Shown piece by piece: positions 25,133 through 35,833 of a stretch of DNA of 64,000 nt (positions within the stretch are counted from its first letter, which is position 1; every line of letters begins with the position of its first letter). The stretch is from Heliocybe sulcata. Its lineage: Eukaryota; Basidiomycota; Agaricomycetes; Gloeophyllales; Gloeophyllaceae. Where the stretch lies: positions 269,652-333,651 of the forward strand of contig ML213527.1 of the NCBI GenBank assembly GCA_004369045.1. The letters run 5' to 3'. The translations under genes were made by a program, and so were the position numbers. Below the pieces are notes generated by a model. The model saw only the letters and a list, made by a program, of their open reading frames with translations. It did no database searches and was not told where the DNA came from.

Positions 25133-27346
25133 CTACTCACTTCTACCGTCCACACCTCCCCTAGTCCTGTCAAGCTGCTCCAGAGCATGAAGCAGATCCA
25201 GCGCCTGATCCGTCCTCCAATCCGTCCCATAAACATACCGGAACCGCTCTACCAATCTGTCTTTCACCTGCAACGCCCCAGGCAACCTCCGGCTATCCAC
25301 CAGCCCCCTCAAGACAGTCGTATATGTCGCAAGGTTCGGCCTGAGCATGTGGGGCGGCGTCTGTTCGTTCACGGCCGCGCTGACGACCATGTTGTCCAGC
25401 TGCTCGAGGATCATGAGGCAGCGGTTAGTGCGGCCCGCGGCTGCGTACACGCCCACGAGCGCGGTGTAGTTGTAGAGGTCGGGCTCAATGCCGAGGGACG
25501 CCATGTCCACGAAGATGCGGGCAGCACGCCGAGGTGTAGAGTGCTTGCCTAGGGCTTGGATGAAGGGAACGAAGTAGTAGGGGCTGAGCATTGCCCGTGG
25601 GTTAGGGACTGCAGGGATGGAGTGATCCGGCAGCCTTGCTAGTACGTCGGGATCTTCTCTCGCAGTCTTGCCCATAGCAGACCCTTGAGGCTCTCTTGGA
25701 GCGGGCGAAGATTCCGCGTCGGAAGACTCTCTTACCCAGGTGATGTCGTTCCCAGCCTCGTTTACAGCAGAAGAATCAGAACCGGAGGATATTTCCATCC
25801 TGGCATCAGCTATCTTCCGCATCAAATGAGCATAAAGCACTTCCGCCCCATTCAGCGAATAATGATGATCCAGCAATGCCTTCCACGCATACACTGTGTC
25901 TGTAGGAGTTGGATCTAGCTTCCGTATCCCTTCCACCTTGAAGCCCCTAGCAGAGGCATACCGCTCGAGAGTTTCCTCTACCAGAAGCTTCGGAACTGCC
26001 GTCAAGTGGAAGTAGCTGCTGTATATGGCCAATGCATATACTGGCTTCCGCCAATGGAGATGGTATACCATCTCCGCCATAGCCCATGTGCGAATGGTAA
26101 TGGTACGCCGCATGGCTCGCTTGTAGAGTAGTTCCACAGCACGAGTGCGTTTCAAAGATCGATAGGCTAAGAGGAAGTTGGCGATGGCTTTGGCGGAAGG
26201 AGGGTAGCGGGAATTCATTGTTCTACGGAGATTGCGCAGCCAGGTGACGACATTAACGTCCTCGCGAAGGTCCTCTTCATCGAAGCTGAGGCCCAGTACT
26301 CCTTCGTCGCCAGCCGGTATGCTCGCGTAGGCCTCGTGCAGTACCGTTGGCATCGGGAGACTCCTGGCTTGCAGATGCTTATACAGGCGAGTGATCGTCC
26401 TTTGGTCAATCGTTATATCCCGAGCAGCAGCATCTTTCAAGAATTGCACGGCTAGATTATGGCGCCCATTCCATTGCTGGCTCCTGATAGCAATGCCATA
26501 GAGACGAGCGAGAAGCGAGCGATCAGCCATATTCGCTCCAGCTTCATGCTCGTGGACGGTGATGAGTTCTTGCAGGAAGCGGGTGGCGTGCTCTGGCGAT
26601 GCCAGCTGCATGATACGCCGAATACACCCGAAGGGCAGGTCCTCGGTGTATCCCTTCGAGATGCATATCATCGCGAAAGCCATCCCTATGCGCAAGTCCG
26701 GAGACTGTTCTGTGTCGGTGTTATCCAATTCGCTAAGGAGAAATTCCGAGATAGCTTGCAGGTGACCTTGGGTCTCCGTCGTAATTGGACTTGGATCCGA
26801 ATAGGCAGGAACGAGGGAAAGCCATGCAGCGAAGAGCCGGATACGATCAGTTGCACCGGCCGTCTGTAAGGCATACAGTGCTGGTAATGCATAGACAGGA
26901 TCCTGCTGTATGTGAACTCCGAGATTCAGCAAGTCCGTCCGTATCCCCTCAGCATCTACGTATCTGCCTTCCTTAACAGAGCGATATAACGGATAGCAAG
27001 CTCCTTGCTGAGCATGGGATACCTCTCGTTCTGCTGCGGAGAGTAGTGGCTGAGAGATGTGCGCCTCATGAACAGCGTATTCCGCGCTATCTTCCTCGAA
27101 TATGGACGTATCAGGAGCATTAGAAGGATAAGGGAGTTCTTCAACCATTTTCTTGAACTGATTCTCGGTTGACCAAGACGATACGGTACGCCAGGCATTT
27201 TGGTTGCGAGACCAGGCATGAGAAGACCAATCCAGCAACCTGAGACGAACACTCGTGCGAGCCGCAGCTGAGAGGACGGCTGATGTTGCTGTGAGGCTCC
27301 ATGCCAACATACGGTCTCGCCAACGTCGACTGGGATTGGAAAGCAA
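25133..27346 (-). CDS. Mitochondrial pentatricopeptide-repeat protein
   Basis: Uninterrupted 737-codon frame, start 27346, stop 25133, one of few intronless genes here. The N-terminus is rich in Arg, Ser and Ala with few acids (first about 35 residues), as in mitochondrial targeting signals. Helical repeats fill the rest. The clearest PPR unit is ARIFVDMASLGIEPDLYNYT ALVGVYAAAGRTN, followed by a second with MLRPNLATYTTVLRGLV. Weaker 35-residue helix pairs are visible upstream (for example AMRRTITIRTWAMAEMVYHL). PPR proteins bind organellar RNA and help its maturation or translation. The specific target cannot be told from sequence. Confidence 0.8.
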   Translation of the reverse strand: MLSNPSRRWRDRMLAWSLTATSAVLSAAARTSVRLRLLDWSSHAWSRNQNAWRTVSSWSTENQFKKMVEELPYPSNAPDTSIFEEDSAEYAVHEAHISQPLLSAAEREVSHAQQGACYPLYRSVKEGRYVDAEGIRTDLLNLGVHIQQDPVYALPALYALQTAGATDRIRLFAAWLSLVPAYSDPSPITTETQGHLQAISEFLLSELDNTDTEQSPDLRIGMAFAMICISKGYTEDLPFGCIRRIMQLASPEHATRFLQELITVHEHEAGANMADRSLLARLYGIAIRSQQWNGRHNLAVQFLKDAAARDITIDQRTITRLYKHLQARSLPMPTVLHEAYASIPAGDEGVLGLSFDEEDLREDVNVVTWLRNLRRTMNSRYPPSAKAIANFLLAYRSLKRTRAVELLYKRAMRRTITIRTWAMAEMVYHLHWRKPVYALAIYSSYFHLTAVPKLLVEETLERYASARGFKVEGIRKLDPTPTDTVYAWKALLDHHYSLNGAEVLYAHLMRKIADARMEISSGSDSSAVNEAGNDITWVRESSDAESSPAPREPQGSAMGKTAREDPDVLARLPDHSIPAVPNPRAMLSPYYFVPFIQALGKHSTPRRAARIFVDMASLGIEPDLYNYTALVGVYAAAGRTNRCLMILEQLDNMVVSAAVNEQTPPHMLRPNLATYTTVLRGLVDSRRLPGALQVKDRLVERFRYVYGTDWRTDQALDLLHALEQLDRTRGGVDGRSE

Positions 27347-28616
27347 GCTATTCAGCGCGATTTAACGGCTGAGAAAATGAAGTAGCGCTCACCCCTCTGC
27401 GTATGGATGCCCTGGACGTCTAGTATAATTGCAATGACTTCTCGTAGTTCGCTTTAACGCTTTGGTAGCGGCATTAGCTGACCGGCTGCAATCAGTGCAG
27501 TCCTACCCAAGCTATAGCCTGAGCAAGTCGTCGCGATCAGTGGCAAAGTCGGTCCGCTCGCCATGCGACTCGTCCGCGTGCGAGCGACTCCCACGCGGAC
27601 GAGGATACTTGAATGCCGCCCACTGCTCCTCTGCTCCTTACGGTGCCCTGCCTGCTTACCCTTCTACCTGGGTCCTCTATCAAGAGCCAGTGATATGTTA
27701 ATAAACTACACAACGACGTTCGTATAGTGTCTTCCATCAGCTTCACAGTCGGAGCTCGAGTACATCCCTTCGTTCTCGATCTCGACTTGCGAAATCCATC
27801 TTCGAATCATGACTCCGCTCTGGATAAATTCTTTGTGAAGAAAGACAGAGAAGATATGTTACTCTATGCTCTACACCACTGGCGGAACAACATCACGCCC
27901 TTAAAGAGGTCTCCCGAAGTCTCTCGCCAACACTTGCAGCGCAACATAATATGGCTCAAAGGCTGTGCACTTACATCTCGTGCGCAGTGCCAGGTTTCCA
28001 TCGCACTGTAAGCTGCCCACTTGTGTAAACTGCGATCTCAGAATGCTCGCATTGTATCCAGATCTTATCTGGGTGATGCCCAAGCACAGATACTTTGCAA
28101 CTGTGCAGTCTCACCGGCGTGCACCGACTAGTGCGGCATAGTCTACTGCTTTGTGCTATCATTCTCCTACTCTGGTGGTGTTTCATCAGGGACCCAGAAT
28201 CATTCATCCCAACTTACCCTGAACGCATCGCCAACGCAAGATCGCAACATATACTGAATTCGAGCAGTACGGCTCTGAGTAGAATGTCAGGCGCAGCTCC
28301 TACTCGCTTCAAGTTTAGTGAACGAAGCGAAGTGAGACAGCATACCTGAGTTCAGGATCATATTTGATCAGTGGCGCTTCCTGATATATCAGGGTATCAG
28401 GAACGGAGACCCGACATATCCACTAGCTTTAGATGACTATCAGCATAACAGACCTCCGTGAGTTTGTTTTCCAGTGCTGCAATCAACCTTATCTTACTCG
28501 GACATTCTGACACTCAGGGAAATCAGAATCACTGACCGAAACGAGTACTTACTGTGAGCCCTTATATCATGCCATTCCATGTCCATTAGACCTGAGACAG
28601 GACTACCTCTGTCACT
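27347..28616. other. Gene-free interval with one strong hairpin
   Basis: About 1.27 kb between the PPR gene start and a plus-strand DUF6534 gene. Only short frames are present. It contains the 12-bp inverted repeat listed separately. Confidence 0.4.
27569..27603. repeat. 12-bp perfect inverted repeat with 11-nt loop
   Basis: CTCGTCCGCGTG at 27569-27580 and its exact complement CACGCGGACGAG at 27592-27603, separated by 11 nt. It lies about 220 bp upstream of the minus-strand PPR start codon, so it could be a transcription-factor site pair or an RNA hairpin in a leader. Confidence 0.7.
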
Positions 28617-30481
28617 ATGTCTTTGTCTCTCGATACCTATGGTGCCTACCTCACCGGTGTCACTCTCTCTACGGCGTACGCCTTCCAATTTATTAGCATG
28701 GTTTCGATTAGTGACTAAAGCGTGTCCTCAGGATGTACGGCATCACATGCGCTCAGGTGGCGTCGTATTACTGGGCATACCGCGACGACAATCGTGCATT
28801 CAAGGGACTGGTAAGTGCTACACCGTTCCAAATCAGTTTCTACGAGGCGCTGATAGCTGATAGGTCGGGTTTATATGGATGGTGAGCTACGTCGATTTCT
28901 CCTTGGTACAAATGTTTCAAGCGATATATCAGACGGATAGCTTGCAGCAAGCTCTGCTGCTGCACTCCGTGTATTTCTTTCTCGTTATATGCAGGGAGAA
29001 GGGCGACCTTGTAGCCTTATTGTCCGCCAATTGGTTAGTCAGTTCTCGGACTAACGCAGGGTCCGTGACTATGCTCTTCCTTGCTAACTCGAAGAACAGG
29101 AGTATGATTGTTAGTCCTCCGTCTGCTCTTAGGGCCAGTCATGACTGACGAACTTGCTGTCCCAGTCCATGATTATCCCAGGGGTAAACACGCATTCCAG
29201 TGATACGTGCTCGGTCCTCTAACATCATCATGTTTAGGAAATTTCTATTTCTCTAGTCGAGTGGTAAGTCTGCCAGTTTGAGTCGTGCAAGTGTCTGCTC
29301 ATGCGCTTCGTCAGCTACTTTATCTGGAGGACACTTAGATGTTTGTCTGTTTATCTACTTGAGGTCCCCACGGTGACGACAGCTGTGCAGTTTGGAAAAC
29401 AAATTACATACTCTTCATGGTATGATGCCATCTTTTGTTATGCCGGTGCCCGGGCTTACAACTTGTAGCTTATACCGTTGGTCTCTAGCACTGGTAAGTG
29501 ACATACATATGTTACGCTTTTTTTTCTGTCCTTGACCAGTCTCAGTCGGAGCATTTCGTAAGTCACTAGTACACAGTATCACTCTCCATTTTGCTAATAG
29601 ATTGCACTCAGTCTACATTGGGAAACTGTATGTCCAGTTCTGCTTGGGATATACGCTAGGGAACCAACCTCGGGTTCGATACAGGTTCCGTTACCCATCA
29701 TTCAACGAGGCCACCAGGGCACCTGTGAGTTATCCGCTTTCATGAAGTATCCTTGGAGACTTCGACTCCTAAGCAGCCGACTTCTGCAGTGGGAAATCTG
29801 GCTCGCTGCGGGCAGTCGAGTGGTCACGGACGTGGTCGTTGCGGCCGTCATGTCTTACAAGCTCTATACGTCGCGTAGAGTTACGCTCGCACATCGGTAC
29901 GCCTTCCTAAGTCGCTGGTGGAGGCTACTGACCACTCATTCTGCAGGCATCTTTTGACTACTCTGACAAACTACACGATTGCAACCGGCGTCTTGAGCTG
30001 GTAGGATCTATCCGTTATACTCCCTCGAACACGTCGAAAACTGATCTGACAATCATACTCTAGCGTCTTCGCCATCACGTATCTTATAACGGTGCGCTGA
30101 GCCTAGTTTGTTTTTGCTGAGTCTGGGGCACTCAGGAGTCAGCTCTTCTTAGTACATCATCATGCCTTTCAGCATGTTCTACGTCGGAGTATACTGTGTC
30201 CATACGAAAAGTACGTCCTCGTATTTGTCTTGGACTTGCCTGTGTACATTGCTGACCGACGCATGCTGTTCCAGTATATGTAAATTCCATGATGGCCACG
30301 TACGTGTTCCTATATCCTCTTGTCGGGTTATAAATCTGAGCCAAGGTTCTACAGCCTGAACAGCCGTCAAAGGCTTCGAGAAATGAGGGGACGTGTGATC
30401 AACGTCTCCTCTGACTCAGAGCCGGGCTCTGGAGCATCAGGGCGAGGCCATTCCAGGGCTGCCTTGCCGCCCAAGGTCTAG
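28617..30481 (+). CDS. DUF6534-type multi-pass membrane protein
   Basis: The start ATG at 28617 gives MSLSLDTYGAYLTGVTLSTA. It is spliced to MYGITCAQVASYYWAYRDDN, FKGLVGFIWMVSYVDFSLVQ and LLLHSVYFFLV. Later exons carry SYFIWRTLRCLSVYL and TVTTAVQFG (29320-29395), WEIWLAAGSRVVTDVVVAAV near 29800, LTTLTNYTIATGVLSC near 29955, YIIMPFSMFYVGVY near 30150 and YVNSMMAT near 30280. The final exon contains LNSRQRLREMRGR (the family's LNAR-like end) and stops at 30479-30481. At least ten small exons are needed, some under 40 nt, so boundaries in 29040-29290 are uncertain. Seven helices are predicted. It is related to, but well diverged from, the gene at 6434-8551. Function is unknown. Confidence 0.75.
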
Positions 30482-30567
30482 ATATTCGGGAAAATACCCC
30501 ATATAACGTGTTCTGAAAGAGAGCTAACCAACCGCGCGCAGCTTACATTATTATATCTATACATCTA

Positions 30568-31824
30568 CTATTTGCTATCCGTCCAAGCCTGATGCCGTCT
30601 TACCAGTTCCCGAACAATATCCTCCTCGATTTCCCGGGTACGCACGTCCTTTTCGCTTAATAATAACCAAGATTCCTTGAACGTCCCGTCGTTGGGAGAG
30701 ACGAATACGACTTCGAACTTTCTACGATTCAGGTCGTTGCCGATGACCACTTGATGCCCGTATCTTTCAAGTGCTTGACGGCACTTGGGCAGAAGGAGTT
30801 GTGGGTCGGTTTCCAACTAGATAGCACGTTGGATATATTCGTTAGCAAGCGCATAGAGAATAGGAACGAGTTATGTGCCTTAAAAGATACGATGAATCCT
30901 TCTCTTGTCCATTCGTCGACCATAGGCTTGAGAACCTTCGGTACTTGATCCATCTCGATGTGCAGACTGCCCTTGCCAGATTGGATCTTATGCTCGGACT
31001 ATCATATATATAAGTTGTCAGAAACGCCGTAAGTCATGATGAACAACACAATACCCACCATCTTCTGTCTAGGCAGGAAGAAATCGCTGACAGCAGCCGC
31101 CAAGTAATACATTGCATCTCTCCTCATTTCCGACAGCTCTTGACTGACAGCCCGGAGAAGCCATAGGTAATCATTCACCGTCACAAAAGTGAGAGTGAGC
31201 AGTGTGCCTTGTCGCTGGACTGTCTTGTACGCAGTAAGCACGGACAAGAGATCTGCCCTCTTCTCCGGAGTCACCGTAATCTTGGGGTTGGACAAGGAGT
31301 CCTCGATCTCAAGGAAGTCCAAGAATGGATTGGTGGAATGAGAATAATGTCTGCTGAAGGGTTGCAGACTGAACTGTCGGTGCATGAATATGACAGCGTA
31401 GCCCGCTTTTAGAAAGTACTCCGCCGACGTTGCCCCTCGCGTACCTAGCAAAGATGTCAACAAGAACCTATTGATGAGCCTAAAAGGTACTTACCAGCAC
31501 TGAAGTTATCCAGGAACCGTACCCTGCAAGGCGTCATATGCAGACGTCCGGTCATCGTGCAACGGTGCTCACATATTACGTTCCAGCGGCACCGTCGTCC
31601 CTCCACTCTACGAAATGCAGTTAAATAAGCGACGTGCAACCCATGTCGGGCAATCTGCACGCACTCACCGTGACCAGTACGACTTTGTTTCCCAAGCCCG
31701 TCTGCCTCCGAACGAAGTCGCGAGCGCTTGCTCGGTCATGGTCGAGCGACGCCGGTGCAGTTTGCGTCGCAAAATACGCTTCCGCTGAGAATGGGGTAGA
31801 CTCTTTACTGTCCACGACGCTCAT
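30568..31824 (-). CDS. CAB2: Phosphopantothenate-cysteine ligase
   Basis: Second step of CoA synthesis from phosphopantothenate: joins 4'-phosphopantothenate and cysteine using a nucleotide triphosphate. The start is the ATG at 31822-31824 ([18 protein letters not shown]). Exons give [17 protein letters not shown], then [30 protein letters not shown], the conserved nucleotide- and substrate-binding core. [18 protein letters not shown] is a strong family marker, followed by [16 protein letters not shown] and [14 protein letters not shown], ending [10 protein letters not shown] (stop 30568). At least four short introns are present. The predicted length is about 350 aa, as in yeast Cab2. The stop lies 86 bp from the stop of the convergent DUF6534 gene, and the start is only 133 bp from the edge of element copy 2. 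Confidence 0.92.
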
Positions 31825-31957
31825 AGCTTGGATCTACAGTCGGTGTACGACATTAGCATCGCGAAGTCACATCCCGCCGGCCCGGGTCTCACGGTCGTCC
31901 GTCCCGAGCAGATGTGGTTCCTCTCAAAGTAGGATCACGACTGGATATTGTTTAGAG

Positions 31958-33326
31958 TGCAACCCCTCCGGAGGGGAGCGATAAAGATCAGGCTGTAAAG
32001 TACAAAACGGAACTAGGTGATACACTACGAATAACCGCATAGGCTGGCGGATAGGCTGTAATCTAAGAGAAAAGGCAGACGCAAAACAATCTCCAATCCC
32101 ATCCTGGCAATGACTAACCGCCTGCTGGTGTCCAACGAAATGACTTGAAACTTCTTGATGGTAGACCTGGCGGAAGGATGATTGACCTTCGAAAGCTCCG
32201 CCGTCGAGGATGTCCATCTCCAAAGGGACGAGAAAGACTCTCGCTGTCTCACGAAGCACGAACGTTGATGGGAGGCCGATGTCGGGCCCAAACCTCTAGC
32301 AGCTGATGGAGGCAAGAGAGGGGTTATGGAAACAACTGCCCGCTTACCGCAACACCAGTCACCACAGCTCAAACGGACCAGCAACAGCGTCCTCTCGTCT
32401 CAAAGAACAGCACGGACTCACCGAGCGCATTAATGGGTTAATGAGAGCACGGGGGGCTGGAGAATCCAAGCGGAGCGGTCGCCAGTCAAAAGAGGGGATA
32501 AGACACCCTCCCGCCGGCCGGTATCCTACGAGAACGCCCGAGCCCCCATCCAACAATCGCGTCGGAGCCCGCCCACCGCCGCGCCGTCGGAGCCGCCTTG
32601 TCAAAGAGAACAGGATCAACCGTCACCTTACCGCGAGTAGGTCCCAGCGTCGCCTCGGCGTACACAGCTGCCATCACTGCTAGAGGTGTTCGTGTCGCGA
32701 GAAGAGGCGAGTGAGGTGTCGTCCGGTGAGGAGTCGGGGAGTCGATGAGCGAAGCTACGTCAGGGTGCAGCCGTCGAACGGTGTGGTCCTGAAGAGAGTA
32801 TGAGCTCGTGGAACAGGAACAGAGAGAGGATGTTACTCACCTAGAGAGCGTTCGGACCATGCTTCGACGACCGTTCTGGCTGCGAGTCGAGAAGAATATC
32901 AAGGCGTCGTCGGAGAAGGAGCGATGAGCTGGAGGCTCGAATGCTTGGAATGGCTACCACAGCTGGCGGATAGTCGGGGACCTAGCGGAAGTATGTGTTA
33001 GTTGACAATTAGCTTGAGAAGGAGGCGCAGCACGCACCACGTGAACAAAATGCCCCAGCTTGGATGGGAGAAGAGTAGAGAAGAAGAAGTACACATCTAC
33101 AACGGGAATGAAAGAAAGAGACAAGAGAAATAAATATCAAATGGAATGAAATAGAAATAGATGCAAAGAAATGAAACCAAGCCGCTCCAAAACCTTCCTC
33201 GCCACTCATCACTGCTACCGCTCGAGACATGAGAGGGGTAGCCTGCAGGGGTATTTATGAGGATGACAGAGTGAAGATATAAGAGGAATTGCAGACATAC
33301 CGGGGGCATACAATACAAGAGCAGAA
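31958..33326 (-). other. Conserved 3' tail of element copy 2
   Basis: Partner of 16230-17612, nearly identical. It contains the 63-codon frame at 32486-32677 and intron-like segments. Coding status is unresolved, as for copy 1. Confidence 0.45.
31962..31975. repeat. Terminal perfect palindrome of element copy 2
   Basis: CCCCTCCGGAGGGG reads the same on both strands and lies 4 bp inside the sharp shared edge. Confidence 0.65.
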
Positions 33327-35714
33327 CTACTCGTCGAGCGCGTCCAACGCCGCGTCGAACTCGTCTCCCGCGTCTGCTGTTTCGTCATCCGCAAACAGGT
33401 CATCGGTATCGGCTTCGTCGGAGGGAGGCTCGGGCGTGGGCGCGAGTGCTGCAGGAGCTGCAGTACTGGGATCCAACGGCGGCAGTGACAATTGTTCGAC
33501 GACTGGAGGTGATGGTTGTGGCGACTCCTCGCTGGAGCCAGAAGCGTCATACTCGAGAACCGGAGGGTTGTACATGACTGCGACTGTTGCTGCCGACCAC
33601 GAGTGAGATATACCTTGCTGAATATCCGCGGGAGCTGCAGAATCGCCAGCGAAGACAACGTTGTCGTGCCATTGAGCGGGCGGGACACCAGTCGGGAGAG
33701 CGACGCCAGTAGATCCTGAGACGGATTGCCGGAACGACGAGGAGGCAGCGGCAGCGAATTCAGCGAGAGAACGGCGATTCTCCTTCTCGGCGAGGTGCTT
33801 GTACCGCAGCGGCAGCAGCTTCTGATCGATCTTCAGTACACCGAGTGTCCAGAGCATGACATCATGGAACCCCTTCACACCGCCCAACGCGTTCATCACC
33901 ACTTCCCGCCTCTTCACGATCTGCGCGGCGACACCGACGGTCCACCCATTGGCACACTTGTCGAAGCCATGAGACCAGTACACGTCGTATCCCACCTTGC
34001 CCAGCACCCGGTCCCGCACCATCACGACGTCTTCTGTCAAGGCGCACTGCAGAAGAAGAGGCGGCACGTTCGCACGTACAAGACTGAGAGCCACCTTTTC
34101 CGCGTCCACGCCTGATGGGCAGGTCTCTTTCGAAGGCCTCGCGTACGGCGTCGGTCGATTATGCTTCGCACTGGCTTCCTTCAGGACGGACGACGCCGAC
34201 CGGTGTTTGCGACCAGAGGCTCGGGCGATGGACCTTGATGTTGACGAAGGAGACGAGATAGGATTGGCGTGGCCGACAACCACGGCGACCGCGGGCAGAA
34301 CAACAGGAGGTGCCGAGGATGCTGTAGCCGTAACGGAGGGAACGAGGACGACGGCGACTGGAGCAGTGAGGATTGGGGCATGAACGACGGCGACTGGAGC
34401 AGTGAGGATTGGGGCATGAACGACGGCGACGGAGGGTACAGGAGCGATTGAGGACTGGACTGGGAACTTGTCATCCTCGAGCATCGGCGACGCCATCGGG
34501 AAGTCGGACGGCGATGCTGGCGGAGGCAGGGTGAATGGTACGTCCTCACCCTCTATCATGTCCACCTCCTCGACCGCAGTTGACGGGTCCCTAATTGACA
34601 ACCGAGAGAGCCCGTCGACGACCTTGTCCATGGTCACAGGAGAGACCCAGGTATCCCGGAGACTCCACTGTCCGAAAGTGTCGATGAGCTCCTCGAAGCG
34701 GTCGTCGTACGTGCCGACGTCAAGGAAAGACTATTGCCTCGTCAGCTAGAATGCAGCACCCGACACGCGAGATCACTCACCGGCTCGATCTCCAAAGGCT
34801 CCAACACAGGATGTTCCTCTTCCTCATCAACAGCGTCGAAGTCGTAAATCTTGGGTACGCTCAGCACGTCGCATCATCAAACCGAAGCGAAAACAGCTTA
34901 CTGTCACCGAATCGACATTTCTTCCGACCAGATACTTGAGAACTCTCTTTGGTGTGCAGACCCGCCTCCCCTCCTTGCGACGCCATCTGGCCAGAAACAG
35001 GGCATGGTCGTCGACGGGTTGATGTGAAGCTGAAGCGGGGTCCACGCCTATCCGACGTTTCCGGCACCCAGGAGCGAGCGAGCCGTCAACGTATTCCTGC
35101 TCCAGACAACGTTCCTCCAGTTGACGCCGAGCGCACCGTTGTTGGTTAGCGACGAGACTGGTCCACTCGAACCATGCTTGCCATACGTGTGGTGGCTCTG
35201 GACAGCTGTCGACGCGTCGAAGCAAGGTTGAATCGGGACTCGTGTCTCTTCGACGTTTGCGATGCCCGGGAGCAAGACAGCCTGGAACGTACTCGTTGTC
35301 CAAAGAACTCTCCTGCAGCTGACGTTGAGTAGATCTTGAGAGGTGCGTGTGGCTGACGAAGATGCTCTCGCGGTCGGGCGTCGCTTCCTGCAGTCGTAGG
35401 CGGACGTCCTTGTGGTGGTTGTGGACGAGGACACTCCGCAGGAGGTACCGGTTCGCGGGGAAGCCGCCTTTGGACGCGAGCTGTCTGTGGTGAGGAGGTT
35501 GAGAGGAAGAAGGAGGAACAAGAGGAAGTCGATGGGCAGGCGGGACGAGAGGGGAAGAGGAGCGAGGCCGGTATCGCGCGAAGAGCTGCGTCGACTTGGC
35601 CAAGGGAGCCGGCTCTGCACCAGGCAGAGGCGGCTGAAGGGGATGGTGAGGAATCGATGTGTAGGACATGACTCCTGAAGGTGTGATGTTTGTGTTGCGT
35701 GAGCTTGTAGACAT
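33327..35714 (-). CDS. Element-borne 761-aa protein of unknown function (intact copy)
   Basis: Exons 34902-35714, 34781-34849 and 33327-34730, with 52- and 50-bp GT-AG introns, give a 761-aa protein from MSTSSRNTN to ALDALDE. I do not recognise the family. Visible features: a Pro/Ser-rich start; a basic region (residues about 90-260) with two related units, RQLQESSLDNEYVPGCLAPG and RQLEERCLEQEYVDGSLAPG, each followed by an RKRR cluster; an acidic linker (DEEEEHPVLEPLEIEP); FLDVGTYDERFEELIDTF; a long Pro/Ala/Val-rich low-complexity stretch; a globular segment ALTEDVVMVRDRVLGKVGYD ... GGVKGFHDVMLWTLGVLKID; and an acidic DDLFADDE-type tail. Conserved frames and introns in both copies support a real protein. 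Basic blocks with acidic ends suggest a nuclear or chromatin role, which is inference. Confidence 0.7.
34351..34422. repeat. 36-bp tandem duplication inside the element gene (copy 2 only)
   Basis: Two adjacent 36-bp units encode VHAPILTAPVAV twice. Copy 1 has a single unit (VQAPILTAPAAV), so the duplication arose after the copies separated or was lost from copy 1. The frame is kept. Confidence 0.8.
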
Positions 35715-35833
35715 CGTATGGTTCTAAACTGAAGAGGGAGGAAGACGCGACGCGCGCGCTTTTGAACTTGGGTGTGACGGGCGCACGCGAGCGCACCTTC
35801 ACATTTGACGTTTGCTCGGCCTTCCGGCACTGC

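Larger units (their letters stand above)
31958..35833 (-). mobile_element. Duplicated 3.8-kb element, copy 2 (reverse)
   Basis: Inverted partner of 13795-17612. Read on the minus strand it starts at GCAGTGCCGG (35833 downward) and ends at TTGCA (31958) after the perfect palindrome CCCCTCCGGAGGGG. It carries the intact version of the element gene. Differences from copy 1 are scattered substitutions and a few small indels, including a 36-bp tandem duplication at 34351-34422. Flanking bases differ from those of copy 1, so the block was copied or moved as a unit with this right edge. No target-site duplication longer than GCA is evident. Confidence 0.65.

Noticed and set aside
31950-31990. Helitron 3' end (hairpin followed by CTAA) at copy 2
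   Set aside because: The CTAA lies outside the sequence shared with copy 1, and no Rep/helicase frame exists.
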